Source: Sphingobium sp. (GTDB lineage: Bacteria; Pseudomonadota; Alphaproteobacteria; Sphingomonadales; Sphingomonadaceae). Taken from it: DNA of 64,000 bases. Shown here piece after piece: positions 52,110 to 62,505 of the stretch. Position numbers and translations under genes: made by a program. The stretch spans positions 2,768,769-2,832,768 of the forward strand of contig CP136575.1 of NCBI GenBank assembly GCA_035196065.1, given 5' to 3'. Below the pieces are notes generated by a model. It was given only the letters and a program-made list of their open reading frames with translations, made no database searches and was not told the origin of the DNA. Position 1 is the first letter of the stretch, and every line of letters starts with the position of its first letter.

Positions 52110-54014
52110 TCAGTCCTTCTTGTCTTCGTCGACTTCAGAAAATTCGGCATCGACGACATTGTCATCAGCCGGTGCTTCGTCAGTCGAAGCGGCCGACCCG
52201 CCGGCTGCCTGTTCCTGCTCATAGATGGCCTGACCCATTTTCATCGCAACCTGGGCAAGGGCGTTGGCCTTTTCCTTCATTGCTTCGGGATCACCGCCTT
52301 CAATCGCGGTCTTGGTTTCAGCCACGGCAGCTTCGATTTCAGACTTCAGACTGGCATCGATCTTGTCGCCATGTTCTTCCAGCTGCTTCTCGGTGGTGTG
52401 GACAAGGCTTTCAGCATTGTTCTTCGCCTCGGCTGCCTCACGGCGCTTCTTGTCTTCCTCGGCAAACTGCTCGGCATCACGAACCATCTGGTCGATGTCC
52501 GCATCGCTGAGTCCGCCCGACGCTTGGATCTTGATCTGCTGTTCCTTGCCGGTGCCCTTATCCTTCGCGGTCACGCTGACAAGTCCGTTGGCGTCGATAT
52601 CGAAGGTCACCTCAATCTGCGGCACACCACGCGGCGCCGGCGGAATGCCGACAAGATCGAAATTGCCCAGCAGTTTGTTGTCTGCCGCCATTTCGCGCTC
52701 ACCCTGGAAAACCCGGATCGTCACTGCATTCTGATTGTCATCCGCGGTCGAATAGACCTGGCTCTTCTTGGTCGGGATCGTCGTGTTACGGTCGATCATG
52801 CGCGTGAACACGCCGCCCAGCGTTTCAATACCGAGCGAAAGCGGGGTCACGTCGAGCAGCAGCACGTCCTTGACGTCGCCCTGCAACACGCCAGCCTGAA
52901 TGGCAGCGCCCATGGCAACAACTTCGTCCGGGTTCACGCCAACATGCGGTTCCTTGCCGAAAAAGCTCTTCACGACTTCGCGCACCTTGGGCATGCGGGT
53001 CATACCGCCGACCATCACGACTTCATCAATATTGTCCGCCTTTAGGCCGGCATCGGCGAGCGCCTTCTTGCAGGGCTCAAGCGTGCGCTTGATCAGATCA
53101 TCGACCAGCTTTTCAAGGTCGGCGCGGCTGATATTTTTCACAAGGTGCTTCGGACCATTCTGGTCTGCAGTGATGAACGGCAGGTTGACTTCGGTCGTCT
53201 GCGCCGAGGACAGCTCAATCTTTGCCTTTTCGGCAGCTTCCTTAAGGCGCTGCAGGGCAAGCTTGTCCTTGGTCAGGTCAATGCCTTCGGCCTTCTGAAA
53301 ATCGGCTGCAAAGAATTCGACCAGCTTGCTGTCAAAATCTTCACCGCCAAGGAAGGTATCGCCATTGGTCGATTTCACTTCGAAAACGCCGTCGCCGACT
53401 TCGAGGATCGAGATGTCGAACGTGCCGCCGCCAAGGTCATAGACCGCGATGGTCTTATTCTCGTCCTTGTCCATGCCATAGGCCAGCGCAGCGGCTGTCG
53501 GCTCGTTGATGATGCGCAGCACTTCAAGGCCAGCAATCTGCCCGGCATCCTTGGTTGCCTGACGCTGGGCGTCGTTGAAATAGGCCGGAACGGTGATGAC
53601 GGCCTGCGTCACCTTTTCGCCAAGATAGGCCTCGGCGGTTTCCTTCATCTTCTGAAGGGTAAAGGCGCTGATCTGCGAAGGCGAATAATCTTCGCCGCCG
53701 GCCTTGACCCAAGCGTCGCCATTCTTGCCCTTGACGATGTTATAAGGAACGAGCTCCATGTCCTTCTTGGTCATGGGATCATCGAAACGGCGGCCAATAA
53801 GGCGCTTCACCGCATAAATTGTGTTGTCCGGATTGGTCACCGCCTGGCGCTTGGCAGGCTGCCCGATCAGGCGCTCACCATCTTTTGCAAAGGCGACGAC
53901 AGACGGCGTGGTACGCGCGCCTTCCGCATTTTCAATAACCTTGGGTTGCCCGCCTTCCATTACGGCGACGCAGCTGTTTGTCGTGCCAAGGTCGATACCG
54001 ATTACTTTTGCCAT
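52110..54014 (-). CDS. dnaK: Chaperone protein DnaK (Hsp70)
   Basis: A 634-residue ATP-dependent chaperone. Hsp70 signatures are [18 protein letters not shown] (4-21), [19 protein letters not shown] (about 193) and [13 protein letters not shown] (about 333); the substrate-binding domain and helical lid follow, and the C-terminal tail is acidic and Ala-rich, ending EVDEDKKD. It works with DnaJ next door and GrpE at 57.4 kb. It is transcribed from a heat-shock-type promoter at 54096-54124. Confidence 0.98.
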   Translation of the reverse strand: MAKVIGIDLGTTNSCVAVMEGGQPKVIENAEGARTTPSVVAFAKDGERLIGQPAKRQAVTNPDNTIYAVKRLIGRRFDDPMTKKDMELVPYNIVKGKNGDAWVKAGGEDYSPSQISAFTLQKMKETAEAYLGEKVTQAVITVPAYFNDAQRQATKDAGQIAGLEVLRIINEPTAAALAYGMDKDENKTIAVYDLGGGTFDISILEVGDGVFEVKSTNGDTFLGGEDFDSKLVEFFAADFQKAEGIDLTKDKLALQRLKEAAEKAKIELSSAQTTEVNLPFITADQNGPKHLVKNISRADLEKLVDDLIKRTLEPCKKALADAGLKADNIDEVVMVGGMTRMPKVREVVKSFFGKEPHVGVNPDEVVAMGAAIQAGVLQGDVKDVLLLDVTPLSLGIETLGGVFTRMIDRNTTIPTKKSQVYSTADDNQNAVTIRVFQGEREMAADNKLLGNFDLVGIPPAPRGVPQIEVTFDIDANGLVSVTAKDKGTGKEQQIKIQASGGLSDADIDQMVRDAEQFAEEDKKRREAAEAKNNAESLVHTTEKQLEEHGDKIDASLKSEIEAAVAETKTAIEGGDPEAMKEKANALAQVAMKMGQAIYEQEQAAGGSAASTDEAPADDNVVDAEFSEVDEDKKD

Positions 54015-54095
54015 TCTCTCATTACCCCGAAAATTGGATTAGCCCTGTTCTTGACCGACAGCCCTATCAGGCACCGCAGCCAAACATGCGAGGGC

Positions 54096-54124
54096 GATAT
54101 AGGAGGCAATTTGCTTGGCACAAG
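54096..54124 (-). promoter_or_regulatory. RpoH (sigma-32) heat-shock promoter of dnaK
   Basis: On the minus strand CTTG (54124-54121), 17 nt, CCTATAT (54103-54097) matches the alphaproteobacterial RpoH consensus CTTG-N17/18-CYTATNT. It implies a leader of about 75 nt before the dnaK start at 54014. Confidence 0.75.
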
Positions 54125-54205
54125 CCTCTGCCATACCTACATTGAGCAAGATCAGGGCCAATGGCCCGTTTCTGAACAGAAAATGAAACAATGGAAAGGC
54201 ATCAG

Positions 54206-54745
54206 ATGCAATTGAACATGCGGAGCCGTTTGGGATTGCTGGCCATGCCGGTTCTTGCTGCCATGCTGGCAAGCTGCGGGCCGACGCCGCAATTGCGCGT
54301 GCATGATGCGGTGATCAAGTTGAACCCCGTTGATAGCAATCCTTCAGCCATGTACTTCACCGTGCTTGGTGGCCCCAAGGAAATCTATCTGCTCTCAGTC
54401 AGTTCGACATCGGTCATCCGCACCGAAATGCACGAAAGCGCGATTGACCCGAAAACCGGCGCAATGACGATGAACAAGCTTGATCGGGTCAAAGTCCCGG
54501 TTGACGGAAAGGTCAAATTCAAGCGCGGCGGCAAGCATGTGATGGTTTGGGGCGTCAATATGGTCGGCCGCCGATTGGGCGAGGTTGAGGCACAGTTCCT
54601 GTTTTCGAACAATGAACGCATCCTGGTAAAGGCGCGCGTTGAGGAAATGGACGGCAGCGAACCCGACGAAAAGACCGGCAAGACCAGCGCGCCTGCAAAA
54701 CCAGAAGCGCCCAAGGGCGATCATGGGGAGCATAGCGGCCACTGA
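54206..54745 (+). CDS. Copper chaperone PCu(A)C-domain lipoprotein
   Basis: A 179-residue protein with a lipobox (LAAMLASC, Cys about 24) and a PCu(A)C domain that in relatives binds Cu(I) and delivers it to cytochrome oxidase. Metal-binding residues are visible in RTEMHESA and later FKRGGKHVMVWG, with methionines GAMTMNK between them, matching the HxnMx21-22HxM pattern. The C-terminal tail is Lys/Pro-rich and ends GDHGEHSGH, adding histidines. The ATG at 54206 follows AAAGG; ORF extension to 54191 adds five residues. It overlaps the next gene (TGATG). Confidence 0.88.
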   Translation: MQLNMRSRLGLLAMPVLAAMLASCGPTPQLRVHDAVIKLNPVDSNPSAMYFTVLGGPKEIYLLSVSSTSVIRTEMHESAIDPKTGAMTMNKLDRVKVPVDGKVKFKRGGKHVMVWGVNMVGRRLGEVEAQFLFSNNERILVKARVEEMDGSEPDEKTGKTSAPAKPEAPKGDHGEHSGH

Positions 54746-55209
54746 TGTTCGGGGCGCATCCTTCGGGGCGCAGCATGACCGGCCGGGAGGTTGCACTTGC
54801 CCGGTCGATTTTCGGCGACGCCATCGATTATGAACGGGTGCGCATCCACAACCGCAAATGGTGGTGGTTCCAGCCGCCTCGAATCACCATGGCGCCCGAC
54901 GGGCATCTTTGGTTCCATCCCAAGAATGATTTGTTCTGCGACGATTTCTGCGATCGCGACTTATCACTGCAAGGGTTGTTCATCCACGAGCTCGTGCATG
55001 TATGGCAGCATCAGACCGGCATATTCCTGCCACTGAAACGGCACCCTTTCTGCCGCTATGATTATAGCCTGAAGCCGGGATGGAAGCTGCAACGCTATGG
55101 CATTGAGCAGCAGGCGGAAATCGTGCGGCACATGTTTCTGTTGCGCAATGGTGCAAAGATACCGGGGGCACCTCCCCTCAGCCAATATGAGGGAGTTCTA
55201 CCCTTTTGA
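54745..55209 (+). CDS. Vgr-related putative HExxH protein
   Basis: A 154-residue protein of a small family usually named vgr-related. It carries a putative zinc-protease motif HELVHVWQHQTG (about 92) and a paired region WWWFQPPRIT and HPKNDLFCDDFCDRD. RYGIEQQAEIVRHMFLL resembles the third-ligand region of DUF4157-type proteases. There is no signal peptide. The name is historical and the function is unknown. It starts inside the stop of the copper-chaperone-like gene and overlaps the convergent MATE gene by 12 nt. Confidence 0.75.
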   Translation: MFGAHPSGRSMTGREVALARSIFGDAIDYERVRIHNRKWWWFQPPRITMAPDGHLWFHPKNDLFCDDFCDRDLSLQGLFIHELVHVWQHQTGIFLPLKRHPFCRYDYSLKPGWKLQRYGIEQQAEIVRHMFLLRNGAKIPGAPPLSQYEGVLPF

Positions 55210-56571
55210 GGAAATCAGCCCAAGCCGGTGGCGCAGCAGCCAACGGCTGAGCATCATCAGTGCAACAATGCCCAAGCCGGTCGCAAGCCCCGTCCAGATT
55301 CCGACCCCGCCCCAGCCCGCGCGAAAGGCAAGCCAGGCGCCCACGCCGATACCGACCACCCAATAACCGAACGCGGCAAAGGCCATCGGCCAGCGCGTAT
55401 CGTGCAACCCGCGCAGCATGCCTGCACCCACCACCTGTGCGCCGTCGGCAATCTGAAACAACGCGGCGATTGCGAGGAAACTGATCGCCAGTTTGACCAC
55501 CTCGGCATTTTGCGGGGCGTTTGCATCAATAAAAATGGAAACCAGCAGATCGGGCAAGGTCCAGATCAATAGCGCCATCATCGCCATAAAGGCAGTGCCC
55601 ATGACATAACTTGTCCACCCCGCGCGCCGGACCATGGCGGGGTCTTTGCGGCCATAACCGATGCCAACCCGCACCGTTGCCGCCTGTGCAAGCCCCATGG
55701 GCACCATGAAGGTCACGCTCGCAATCTGCAGCGCGATTGCATGTGCAGCGACCGACACCGTGTCGATCAGCCCCATCAGCATAACTGCAACGCCAAAAAC
55801 TGCGCCCTCCAAGCCCATGGTGATCCCGATCGGCACGCCGAGCCAAAGCAAGGCGCGGAAGCGCGGCCAATCGGCGCGCCACCAGCGACCGAAAAGACGA
55901 TAACGGCGAAATTTGGGGTGCAGACTGATAACGGCGACCATGCCGACAAACATGAAACTATTGGCAAGAATACTGCCAACGCCCGCGCCCACAATCCCCA
56001 GTGCGGGAAGGCCCAGCTTCCCGAAAATCAGCACATAGTTGAAGCCCGCATTGGCAAAGACGCCAGCAACGCCGATGATCAGCGACCATTGCGGCCGTTC
56101 AAGCGCGGAGAGGAAATTGCGCGTCACGATCAGCCACATGAAGGGCAGGATCGACCACATATAGGCCCGAACATAGGTCTGCGCCTTATCTGCAAGCTCG
56201 GCCTGTTGGCCGACGGCAAGCAGGATAGCCTCAGTCTGCCATAGAAACGCCCAGACAGGGACCATGATCGCAAGCGCCAGCCACAGTCCCTGACGAAATG
56301 TACGACGTATATCGCGGACGCTATGCGTTTTGCGTCCCCTTTCGCTCGCCATCATCGGCGAGGTAGCGGTGAGCACACCCATCGCAAAAATTGCGCAGAT
56401 CATGCTGAGATTGAAGCCGAGCGAGGCAGCGGCAAGTTCAGTGGGCCCCAGCCAGCCGACCATCACCACATCGGTCGCGCCGATCATCGTCATGGCCAGA
56501 TTGGTAAGCACCAGCGGCCATGCCAGCGCCGCCGTAGCGCGCAGTTCGTCTTGCCATTCAGGTTTCAGCAT
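55198..56571 (-). CDS. MATE-family multidrug efflux transporter
   Basis: A 457-residue inner-membrane protein with twelve predicted helices in two MatE repeats. LAWPLVLTNLAMTMIGATDV at the start, WLGPTELAAASLGFN and the mid-protein ALLWLGVPIGITMGLEGAVF are family hallmarks (NorM-type). It exports cationic compounds using a sodium or proton gradient; the substrate cannot be inferred. The start at 56571 (MLKPEWQDELRATAALA) is chosen over the frame extension to 56616. Confidence 0.93.
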   Translation of the reverse strand: MLKPEWQDELRATAALAWPLVLTNLAMTMIGATDVVMVGWLGPTELAAASLGFNLSMICAIFAMGVLTATSPMMASERGRKTHSVRDIRRTFRQGLWLALAIMVPVWAFLWQTEAILLAVGQQAELADKAQTYVRAYMWSILPFMWLIVTRNFLSALERPQWSLIIGVAGVFANAGFNYVLIFGKLGLPALGIVGAGVGSILANSFMFVGMVAVISLHPKFRRYRLFGRWWRADWPRFRALLWLGVPIGITMGLEGAVFGVAVMLMGLIDTVSVAAHAIALQIASVTFMVPMGLAQAATVRVGIGYGRKDPAMVRRAGWTSYVMGTAFMAMMALLIWTLPDLLVSIFIDANAPQNAEVVKLAISFLAIAALFQIADGAQVVGAGMLRGLHDTRWPMAFAAFGYWVVGIGVGAWLAFRAGWGGVGIWTGLATGLGIVALMMLSRWLLRHRLGLISSKG

Positions 56572-56645
56572 AGCGATCACGCGCGCGGGCTTGCGCGAAG
56601 GGCAGGAAAAGCGCAACAGACATCTTTTTTCATGAGGATTCCAGA

Positions 56646-57314
56646 TTGACTGCGCCGAAACGTATTCAAGAAAATCTGACCGCAGGGCTCGAACGCAGGC
56701 TGCTCAACTGGATATGTCAGCGACTACCGCTCTGGTGGACGCCCGACAGGCTTACCGCGATTGGCTTTTTCGGCGCGGTTTTGATTGCCGTGGGCTATAC
56801 GGCAAGCAATTGGGGCCGTGACTGGCTTTGGCTGTCGGTCTTTGGATATTGGCTTAACTGGTTCGGCGATTCACTCGACGGCAGCGTGGCGCGCTATCGC
56901 AAGATCGAGCGGCCCAATTATGGCTATTTCATCGACCACAGCCTTGATGCGCTTGCCAACACCGTTTTCATCATCGGCATGGGCCTTAGCCCCTATATGC
57001 GAATGGACACGGCGCTATTCGGCCTCGCCGGCTATCTGTTGCTATCAATCCATACCTTCATCTCGGCGAAGGTCTTCGGGGTGATGAATCTCACTTATTT
57101 GGGCGGCGGCCCCACCGAAGTGCGGATGATGCTGATCGTGCTGACCATTTTCATGTATCTTGTGGGGCCAGAGGCCAGCATTCACTGGCCGGTCGCAGGG
57201 CAGCTTTTCTCGCCTTTCGACATCTTTGCCGTCGTGCTGGGCACAATATTGATCGGAATTTTCGTGTTTCACACGACCAGATGGGGACGGGAGCTTTTCC
57301 GCAAGGGGCAATGA
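56646..57314 (+). CDS. CDP-alcohol phosphatidyltransferase family protein
   Basis: A 222-residue membrane enzyme with six hydrophobic helices. The catalytic motif DG(x)2AR(x)8G(x)3D(x)3D is intact: GDSLDGSVARYRKIE then RPNYGYFIDHSLDAL (about 74-104). It transfers a phosphoalcohol from a CDP-linked donor in lipid or polyol-phosphate synthesis; the acceptor is unknown. The start is TTG with GAGGA about 7 nt upstream. It is divergent from the MATE gene and converges on grpE. Confidence 0.88.
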   Translation: MTAPKRIQENLTAGLERRLLNWICQRLPLWWTPDRLTAIGFFGAVLIAVGYTASNWGRDWLWLSVFGYWLNWFGDSLDGSVARYRKIERPNYGYFIDHSLDALANTVFIIGMGLSPYMRMDTALFGLAGYLLLSIHTFISAKVFGVMNLTYLGGGPTEVRMMLIVLTIFMYLVGPEASIHWPVAGQLFSPFDIFAVVLGTILIGIFVFHTTRWGRELFRKGQ

Positions 57315-57336
57315 TGCCCCTTGCGAGTTAAGGCGG

Positions 57337-57903
57337 CTATTCCGGCTTTTTGGCCACGCCGACCATGGCTGGGCGCAGCAGGCGATCCTTAATCATATAT
57401 CCCGCCTGCATTTCGGCGACCACGGTCCCCGGCTCGGCATCTGCGGTCGGGATCTCGACCATCGCTTGATGCTGGTTAGGATCAAGTGGGAGGCCCATTG
57501 CCGCGATGCGGCTGATGCCATGCTTTGCAAAAATGCTTTCCATCTCCCGGCCGGTCGCTTCAAGCCCGGTGACCAGCGGCTTCATCTTTTCGTCTTCGCG
57601 CATTTCGGCAGGGATCGCTTCCAAAGCACGCGTCAGATTGTCGGACACGGAGAGAATGTCGCGGGCAAATGCGGTCGCGGCATAAGCGCGCGCATCTGCC
57701 GCTTCCTTTTCCATGCGGCGGCGCACATTCTGCACTTCGGCCTGCGCATAAAGCACATCCTGACGCGCCGTTTCCAGTTCAGCCGCAAGCTTGTTCATAT
57801 GTTCCGCAGCGCTGTCTGCGGCGCTGTCCTCAGCCTTTAAATGCTCCGGCACGCCATCAAGTTCCTTCTCGGCAGCTGCGTCACTGGTATTTTTGTCGTT
57901 CAT
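57337..57903 (-). CDS. grpE: Nucleotide exchange factor GrpE
   Basis: A 188-residue DnaK cofactor that releases ADP. The N-terminal acidic Ala-rich region is followed by a long coiled coil (ELETARQDVLYAQAEVQNVR, about 40-75) and the C-terminal beta domain with MGLPLDPNQHQAMVEIP and GYMIKDRLLRPAMVGVAKK. It follows hrcA by about 63 nt in the same direction. Confidence 0.96.
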   Translation of the reverse strand: MNDKNTSDAAAEKELDGVPEHLKAEDSAADSAAEHMNKLAAELETARQDVLYAQAEVQNVRRRMEKEAADARAYAATAFARDILSVSDNLTRALEAIPAEMREDEKMKPLVTGLEATGREMESIFAKHGISRIAAMGLPLDPNQHQAMVEIPTADAEPGTVVAEMQAGYMIKDRLLRPAMVGVAKKPE

Positions 57904-57966
57904 AAAAGCCCCGAATAACTGTGTGTAGGCGCATATAGGCGCTTGCCACCATTCATCAAGCGCGGG

Positions 57967-59010
57967 TTACTTCATCAACCGGCCCAAAGCCTGCGCAGTA
58001 AAATCGACCATCGGCACGATCCGCGCATAATTGAGGCGGGTCGGGCCGATCACACCCACGACCCCCACAATCTTTCCGCCCTGATCGCGATAAGGTGCCG
58101 CAATCACCGACGACCCCGAAAGCGAAAACAAGTTGTTTTCCGATCCGATGAAGATGCGTGTCGCCTCTGCTTCGCGTGCACCGTCGATCAGCCGGGCGAT
58201 TTCCTCTGTATTTTCAAGCTCGTCGAGCAACTGGCGAACACGATCAAGATCGGCCGCCGCGATATCATCCAGCAGGTTCGATTGCCCGCGCACAATCAAG
58301 ACCGGTCGGTCATTGGCATCGAGTGACCAGACAGCCAACCCTTTGCGCACAAGATCGGCACTTGCCTGATCGAGCGCCGCTTTTTGCCCGCGAATTTCCG
58401 CATCGAGCCGCGCCAGCGCGTCTGACAAGGTCAAACCGGAAAGCCGCGCGCTGATATAGTTGCCCGCCTCGACAAGCGCGCCGTCGCTGACAGACGCTGC
58501 AATCTCCACCAGCCGGTTTTCGACGGTACCATCAGTGCCAACCATGATCGCCAATGCCTGGCGGCCCGACAGCCGGGCAAAACTGAACTGCTTCAGCACC
58601 GCCTCCCGCTTGGGCACCAAGACCACCCCCGCACAGGCAGAAAGGCCAGATAGCGCCGCTGTCGCCGCCGCCAACGCGCTTTCTATTGGCCCATTGCCTT
58701 CCAACCGCGATTCGATCGCGCGCCGTTCTTCGGCAGTCGGCTCGGCTGCGTGCATCATGCCATCGACGAATAGTCGCAGACCGCTCTCGGTTGGCATTCG
58801 CCCGGCACTGGTGTGCGGCGCGGCCAAGAGGCCTGCTTCTTCAAGATCCTGCATCACATTGCGGATCGATGCCGGCGAGAGGTTAAGGCCGCTGACCTTG
58901 GACAGCGTGCGCGAGCCGACCGGCGCGCCCGATTCCAGATAGCTTTCAACGACGATGCGAAAGATCGTGCGCGTGCGATCATTGAGTTCGGTGATAGGCG
59001 GATTGTTCAC
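57967..59010 (-). CDS. hrcA: Heat-inducible transcription repressor HrcA
   Basis: A 347-residue repressor that binds CIRCE elements in front of groESL-type genes. The N-terminal winged helix ([20 protein letters not shown] then [11 protein letters not shown]) and [19 protein letters not shown] are typical, as is the C-terminal [20 protein letters not shown]. The GTG at 59010 is chosen; a TTG at 59040 would add ten residues. No CIRCE sequence was seen in this window, so its target is elsewhere. It is divergent from rph, which starts 82 nt away. Confidence 0.95.
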   Translation of the reverse strand: MNNPPITELNDRTRTIFRIVVESYLESGAPVGSRTLSKVSGLNLSPASIRNVMQDLEEAGLLAAPHTSAGRMPTESGLRLFVDGMMHAAEPTAEERRAIESRLEGNGPIESALAAATAALSGLSACAGVVLVPKREAVLKQFSFARLSGRQALAIMVGTDGTVENRLVEIAASVSDGALVEAGNYISARLSGLTLSDALARLDAEIRGQKAALDQASADLVRKGLAVWSLDANDRPVLIVRGQSNLLDDIAAADLDRVRQLLDELENTEEIARLIDGAREAEATRIFIGSENNLFSLSGSSVIAAPYRDQGGKIVGVVGVIGPTRLNYARIVPMVDFTAQALGRLMK

Positions 59011-59091
59011 ACCCCAATAGTTAGCGAGCCTGCTATGCAAAGCAAGGCCGCCAAGCTATGGCGCGGTCAAACCCCTTATCAGGAGATCAAA

Positions 59092-59805
59092 ATGCGTCCT
59101 TCAGGCCGCGCGCCAGACGAAATGCGCGCCATTACAATCGAGACCGGTTTCACCAAACATGCCGAAGGAAGCGTGCTGATCGGATTTGGGGACACACGTG
59201 TGCTTGTGACCGCGAGTGTTGAAGACCGGATCCCGCCATGGCTGCGCGGCAAGGGTGAAGGCTGGGTCACTGCCGAATATTCGATGCTGCCCCGCGCCAC
59301 ACATACCCGTGGAAGCCGCGAAGCGGCCAAGGGCAAACAATCGGGCCGGACGCAGGAAATCCAACGACTGATCGGGCGCAGCCTTCGCGCAGTCGTTGAC
59401 CTAAAGAAGTTGGGCGAATTCCAGATCACACTCGACTGCGACGTGTTGCAGGCCGATGGCGGCACCCGCACGGCGGCAATTTCGGGCGCATGGATCGCAT
59501 TGCGTCTGGCCGTGAACAAGCTGATGGCTGAGGGGAAGGTCAAGGAAGATCCGATCACCGGCCGCGTCGCTGCCGTGAGTTGCGGCATCCATCAGGGCAC
59601 GCCGGTGCTCGACCTCGATTATATCGAGGACTCATCTGCAGACGCCGACGCCAATTTCGTGCTGATCGAGGGCGGGAAAATCGCCGAAGCGCAAGCAACC
59701 GCCGAAGGTGCGCCTTATGATGAGGAAGCCCTGCTGCGCCTGCTTCGCCTTGCCCGCATGGGCTGCGACCGGATCTTTACTGCTCAGGAAGAAGCGGTGA
59801 AGTGA
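59092..59805 (+). CDS. rph: Ribonuclease PH
   Basis: A 237-residue phosphorolytic exoribonuclease that trims tRNA 3' ends. [20 protein letters not shown] starts the protein, and [20 protein letters not shown] and [20 protein letters not shown] are the catalytic and phosphate-binding segments. Length is standard. AGGAG lies about 8 nt before the ATG at 59092. It overlaps rdgB (GTGA). Confidence 0.97.
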   Translation: MRPSGRAPDEMRAITIETGFTKHAEGSVLIGFGDTRVLVTASVEDRIPPWLRGKGEGWVTAEYSMLPRATHTRGSREAAKGKQSGRTQEIQRLIGRSLRAVVDLKKLGEFQITLDCDVLQADGGTRTAAISGAWIALRLAVNKLMAEGKVKEDPITGRVAAVSCGIHQGTPVLDLDYIEDSSADADANFVLIEGGKIAEAQATAEGAPYDEEALLRLLRLARMGCDRIFTAQEEAVK

Positions 59806-60440
59806 CCCACCGAAAGCTCGCCCCCGGCAAGCTGGTCATCGCCAGCCATAATGCAGGCAAGGTCCGTGAAATCCGCGCGCTGCTCGAGCCCTTTGGCATC
59901 GAGCCTGTTTCGGCGGGCGACCTTGGCCTGCCCGAACCGGAGGAAACGGGCACGACCTTTGCCGAAAATGCCCTGTTAAAGGCGCATGCCTCGGCCAAAG
60001 GATCGGGCCTGCCCGCTCTTGCCGACGACAGCGGGCTGTGCGTTGCTGCATTAGCTGGCGCGCCCGGCGTTTACACTGCCGACTGGTCCGAAAAGCAGTG
60101 GTTCGAGGCGCAGGCATTGGGCGGGCCGGGCCGCGACTGGTATCTTGCCATGGGCAAGGTCGAAGGCAAACTCGCCGAACAGGGCCCTGATGTTGATCGC
60201 AGCGGCTATTTCATCTGCACGCTCGCGCTCGTCTGGCCAGACGGGCATGAGGAAGTCTTTGAAGGCCGCGTCCATGGCACGCTTGCCTGGCCGCCACGCG
60301 GGACCCTCGGCTTCGGCTATGATCCGGTGTTTGTGCCCTTGGGCCGCGACCAGACCTTCGCCGAAATCGACCCGACAGAAAAACATGCGATGAGCCATAG
60401 GGCGGACGCATTCCGCAAACTGGTTGAGGCGCTGTTTTGA
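59802..60440 (+). CDS. rdgB: XTP/dITP diphosphatase (RdgB/HAM1)
   Basis: A 212-residue house-cleaning pyrophosphatase that removes deaminated purine nucleotides. The start is GTG overlapping the rph stop by 4 nt. [14 protein letters not shown] (about 10-23) is the family N-terminus, [20 protein letters not shown] the metal and substrate loop, and [12 protein letters not shown] and [12 protein letters not shown] the C-terminal signature. It overlaps hemW by 4 nt. Confidence 0.96.
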   Translation: MTHRKLAPGKLVIASHNAGKVREIRALLEPFGIEPVSAGDLGLPEPEETGTTFAENALLKAHASAKGSGLPALADDSGLCVAALAGAPGVYTADWSEKQWFEAQALGGPGRDWYLAMGKVEGKLAEQGPDVDRSGYFICTLALVWPDGHEEVFEGRVHGTLAWPPRGTLGFGYDPVFVPLGRDQTFAEIDPTEKHAMSHRADAFRKLVEALF

Positions 60441-61597
60441 GCGATAGCCTCGCCCTCTATATCCATTGGCCCTTCTGCGTTTCCAAATGCCCCTATTGCG
60501 ACTTTAACAGCCATGTCCGCGACACGGTCGACCAGCAGGCGTGGGCAGCGGCGCTTCTTGCCGATCTGGCCCATGAGGCGCGGCTGACAGAAGGCCGTAA
60601 GCTCGGGTCGATCTTTTTCGGCGGCGGCACGCCCTCACTGATGCCGCCCGCAACAGCAGCTGCTTTGATCAGCGCGGCCGAGGCGCATTGGGGCTTTGCC
60701 AACGATATTGAAATCACACTCGAGGCCAATCCATCGTCGGTCGAAGCAGCCCGTTTTGCAGAGCTATCCGCCGCCGGGGTCAACCGGGTATCGCTCGGTC
60801 TGCAGGCGCTCGATGACGAAATATTGGGCTTTCTGGGACGTGCACACCGCGTCGATGAAAGTCTAGCCGCGCTCGAGACAGCACAGTGCCATTTCGAACG
60901 AGTCAGCATCGACCTGATTTATGCGCGTCCGAACCAGACTGCGGACCAATGGCAGGGCGAACTGGCCCGCGCCATCGGATTTGGCACAACGCATATGTCG
61001 CTTTATCAGCTAACCATCGAAGCCGGCACACGGTTCGCCACCGATGTCGCCAAGCAGCAATGGCAGCCATTGGACGACGATCTAGCTGCCGATCTTTATG
61101 TGATGACGCAGGAAATGACGGCGTCGGCTGGCCTACCGGCTTATGAAATCAGCAACCATGCTGCACCCGGCCATGAAAGCCGGCACAACCTCGCTTACTG
61201 GCGCTATCAGGATTATGCAGGCGTCGGCCCCGGCGCACATGGCAGGCGCGGCGGGATGGCGACGATGCGCCACAAAAAGCCCGAAAACTTCCTAAGCGCC
61301 GTGGCGCGTAACGATCATGGCCTCAAAAGCGAGGATGCGCTCGATCGTGAAACGCAAGCCATGGAAGCACTGCTGATGGGCCTACGCTTGGGTGAGGGTG
61401 TGGATATCTCAGCATTAAGTGCCCGATTCTCAATCGACTCCGGCGACCTGCTCGATTGGAAGGCTGTGGATAAATTGGAGGTCCTTGGATTTGTCCACAG
61501 GGCCGGCCGGCACGTCTCGGTCACGTCCAAAGGCTTTCCGCTGCTCGATGCGATCCTGCCACAGATCGTGGCGATTGAGCCGGCGCCCGAGGCCTGA
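60437..61597 (+). CDS. hemW: Radical-SAM heme chaperone HemW
   Basis: A 386-residue CPO-like radical-SAM protein that inserts heme into respiratory enzymes. [18 protein letters not shown] contains the CxxxCxxC motif with the extra residues of the HemN/HemW family. [15 protein letters not shown] and [17 protein letters not shown] are standard. It lacks the additional cysteine of true HemN, as expected. The start TTG overlaps the rdgB stop (TTGA), and it is followed 15 nt later by xerC. Confidence 0.93.
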   Translation: MSDSLALYIHWPFCVSKCPYCDFNSHVRDTVDQQAWAAALLADLAHEARLTEGRKLGSIFFGGGTPSLMPPATAAALISAAEAHWGFANDIEITLEANPSSVEAARFAELSAAGVNRVSLGLQALDDEILGFLGRAHRVDESLAALETAQCHFERVSIDLIYARPNQTADQWQGELARAIGFGTTHMSLYQLTIEAGTRFATDVAKQQWQPLDDDLAADLYVMTQEMTASAGLPAYEISNHAAPGHESRHNLAYWRYQDYAGVGPGAHGRRGGMATMRHKKPENFLSAVARNDHGLKSEDALDRETQAMEALLMGLRLGEGVDISALSARFSIDSGDLLDWKAVDKLEVLGFVHRAGRHVSVTSKGFPLLDAILPQIVAIEPAPEA

Positions 61598-61611
61598 TAG
61601 CATCCCGCCCC

Positions 61612-62505
61612 ATGGCCGATGCAATGATCGCCGAATATCGCAGCTGGCTTGCTGACAATCGCAGGCGGTCGGCGCATAGCGTGCGCGCCTATGTCGCAAC
61701 GGCGGAGCGCATGTGCAACTTTCTTTCCGAGCATCTGGGCCAGGCCATCGACCGCCCTGCCCTGGCAAAGCTGACCGCAGCCGATCTGCGCGCATTCCTT
61801 GCGGCGCGGCGCGGGGACGGTCTGGCCAACCGGTCGACCGCGCGTGAATTGTCCGCCGTGCGCAATTTCCTGCGCTTTGCATTGGGCGATGATGCAGCCA
61901 TTCCCGCAATGAAAGGCCCGCGCGTGCAGCGCAGCCTGCCGCGCCCGGTCGATCCAGAAACCGTGCTCGCGCTCGCCGGCGATGCAGCGGACAGCTCGCT
62001 TCAGGGCTGGATAGGTGCCCGCGACTGGGCGGTCCTACTGTTGCTTTATGGCTGCGGGCTGCGTGTCAGCGAGGCGACCGGCCTGACTGGCGACGTGCTG
62101 CCTCTAGGCCAGACACTGCGCGTAACTGGAAAGCGGAACAAGACGCGCATCGTTCCCTTGCTTGATAATGTCCGCGCCGCCATCGAGGGCTATCTGGCCG
62201 TCTGCCCCTATCCAACGGCGAAGGGCGAACCGCTGTTTCGCGGTGCGCGCGGCGGACCGCTTTCCCCTGCGCTCATCCGCCGCACGGTACAAGGCGCGCG
62301 CCACCGGTTGGGCCTTTCGGAGCGAACGACACCGCATGCGCTGCGCCACAGTTTTGCAACGCACTTGCTGGCCGGCGGTGCCGACCTGCGATCGTTGCAG
62401 GAACTGCTGGGTCATGCCAGCCTATCGTCCACGCAGGTCTATACGGCAGTCGATACGGCTATGCTTCTGGATGAGTATCTGAATTCGCATCCGCGGGCGC
62501 AATAG
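61612..62505 (+). CDS. xerC: Tyrosine recombinase XerC
   Basis: A 297-residue tyrosine recombinase, partner of XerD (at 36.6 kb) in dimer resolution. Catalytic residues are in GCGLRVSEATGL (Arg), TGKRNKTRIVPL (Lys), TPHALRHSFATHLL (HxxR), LGHASLSSTQ (His) and VYTAV (Tyr nucleophile). XerC assignment is by relative sequence to the other recombinase and by its neighbourhood. The 3' end overlaps the convergent DedA gene by 47 nt. Confidence 0.9.
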   Translation: MADAMIAEYRSWLADNRRRSAHSVRAYVATAERMCNFLSEHLGQAIDRPALAKLTAADLRAFLAARRGDGLANRSTARELSAVRNFLRFALGDDAAIPAMKGPRVQRSLPRPVDPETVLALAGDAADSSLQGWIGARDWAVLLLLYGCGLRVSEATGLTGDVLPLGQTLRVTGKRNKTRIVPLLDNVRAAIEGYLAVCPYPTAKGEPLFRGARGGPLSPALIRRTVQGARHRLGLSERTTPHALRHSFATHLLAGGADLRSLQELLGHASLSSTQVYTAVDTAMLLDEYLNSHPRAQ

